The notes beneath the pieces are model-generated. The model searched no databases. It was not told where the DNA came from and saw nothing but the letters and a program-made list of their open reading frames with translations. Both the position numbers and the translations under genes were made by a program. From Ruminobacter sp964520475 (GTDB taxonomy: Bacteria > Pseudomonadota > Gammaproteobacteria > Enterobacterales > Succinivibrionaceae), in the NCBI GenBank assembly GCA_964520475.1, contig CAZFNS010000034.1:1-6077 (forward strand): a stretch of 6,077 nucleotides of DNA, given 5' to 3'. Shown piece by piece: positions 6,057 to 6,077 of this stretch; the stretch's first letter is position 1, and each line of letters opens with the position of its first letter.

Positions 6057-6077
6057 TAATGATAAATGGTAATTATC
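6057..6077. repeat. Right terminal inverted repeat, 21 bases
   Basis: This is the exact inverted partner of bases 1-21. It lies about 50 bases upstream of the operon's first start codon. Read on the minus strand it contains TATCAT (6059-6064), a five-of-six match to a -10 box, but the matching -35 would lie outside the window. The operon promoter may therefore straddle the repeat. Confidence 0.9.

Overview
The window is G+C-rich, densely packed bacterial DNA. All four genes lie on the minus strand and read from right to left as one apparent operon. Almost everything between 141 and 6007 is coding. The first gene encodes a KpsC-type capsule glycosyltransferase, whose family adds beta-Kdo to a lipid anchor. 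This points to a Gram-negative bacterium that makes a capsule or similar lipid-anchored surface polysaccharide exported by an ABC transporter. The exact lineage cannot be read from the window.

Layout in transcription order. A short leader (6008-6077) contains an A+T-rich terminal repeat, a G+C hairpin and a strong ribosome binding site. It is followed by a 1154-residue three-module glycosyltransferase (6007-2543). Its first module resembles the C-terminal half of classical KpsC. A low-complexity linker and a GT-B-like glycosyltransferase domain follow. The last module resembles the N-terminal half of classical KpsC. The two KpsC halves are therefore in swapped order around an extra transferase. 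The next gene overlaps its stop codon by four bases (ATGA). It is the first of three tandem paralogues of about 255 residues (2546-1782, 1734-955, 914-141) that share a GS[C/G]LS motif near the N-terminus. They look like a small SGNH-like or DUF6270-like family of unknown activity, probably acting on the same polysaccharide. The last copy has diverged most and has lost the motif cysteine.

Downstream of the last gene is a 34-base tandem repeat of three units. One unit forms the 3' end of that gene. An A+T-rich stretch carrying a promoter-like sequence pointing out of the window follows. The two ends of the window are a perfect 21-base inverted repeat (1-21 and 6057-6077). It may bound a mobile or invertible cassette, or it may be an assembly boundary. 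No transposase, recombinase, tRNA, rRNA or CRISPR array is present.

Reading of the system (inference): one multi-module enzyme would build or extend a Kdo-containing linker or a Kdo-containing glycan, and the three small paralogues would modify it. The export genes (kpsM, kpsT, kpsD, kpsE) and kpsS are not in the window.
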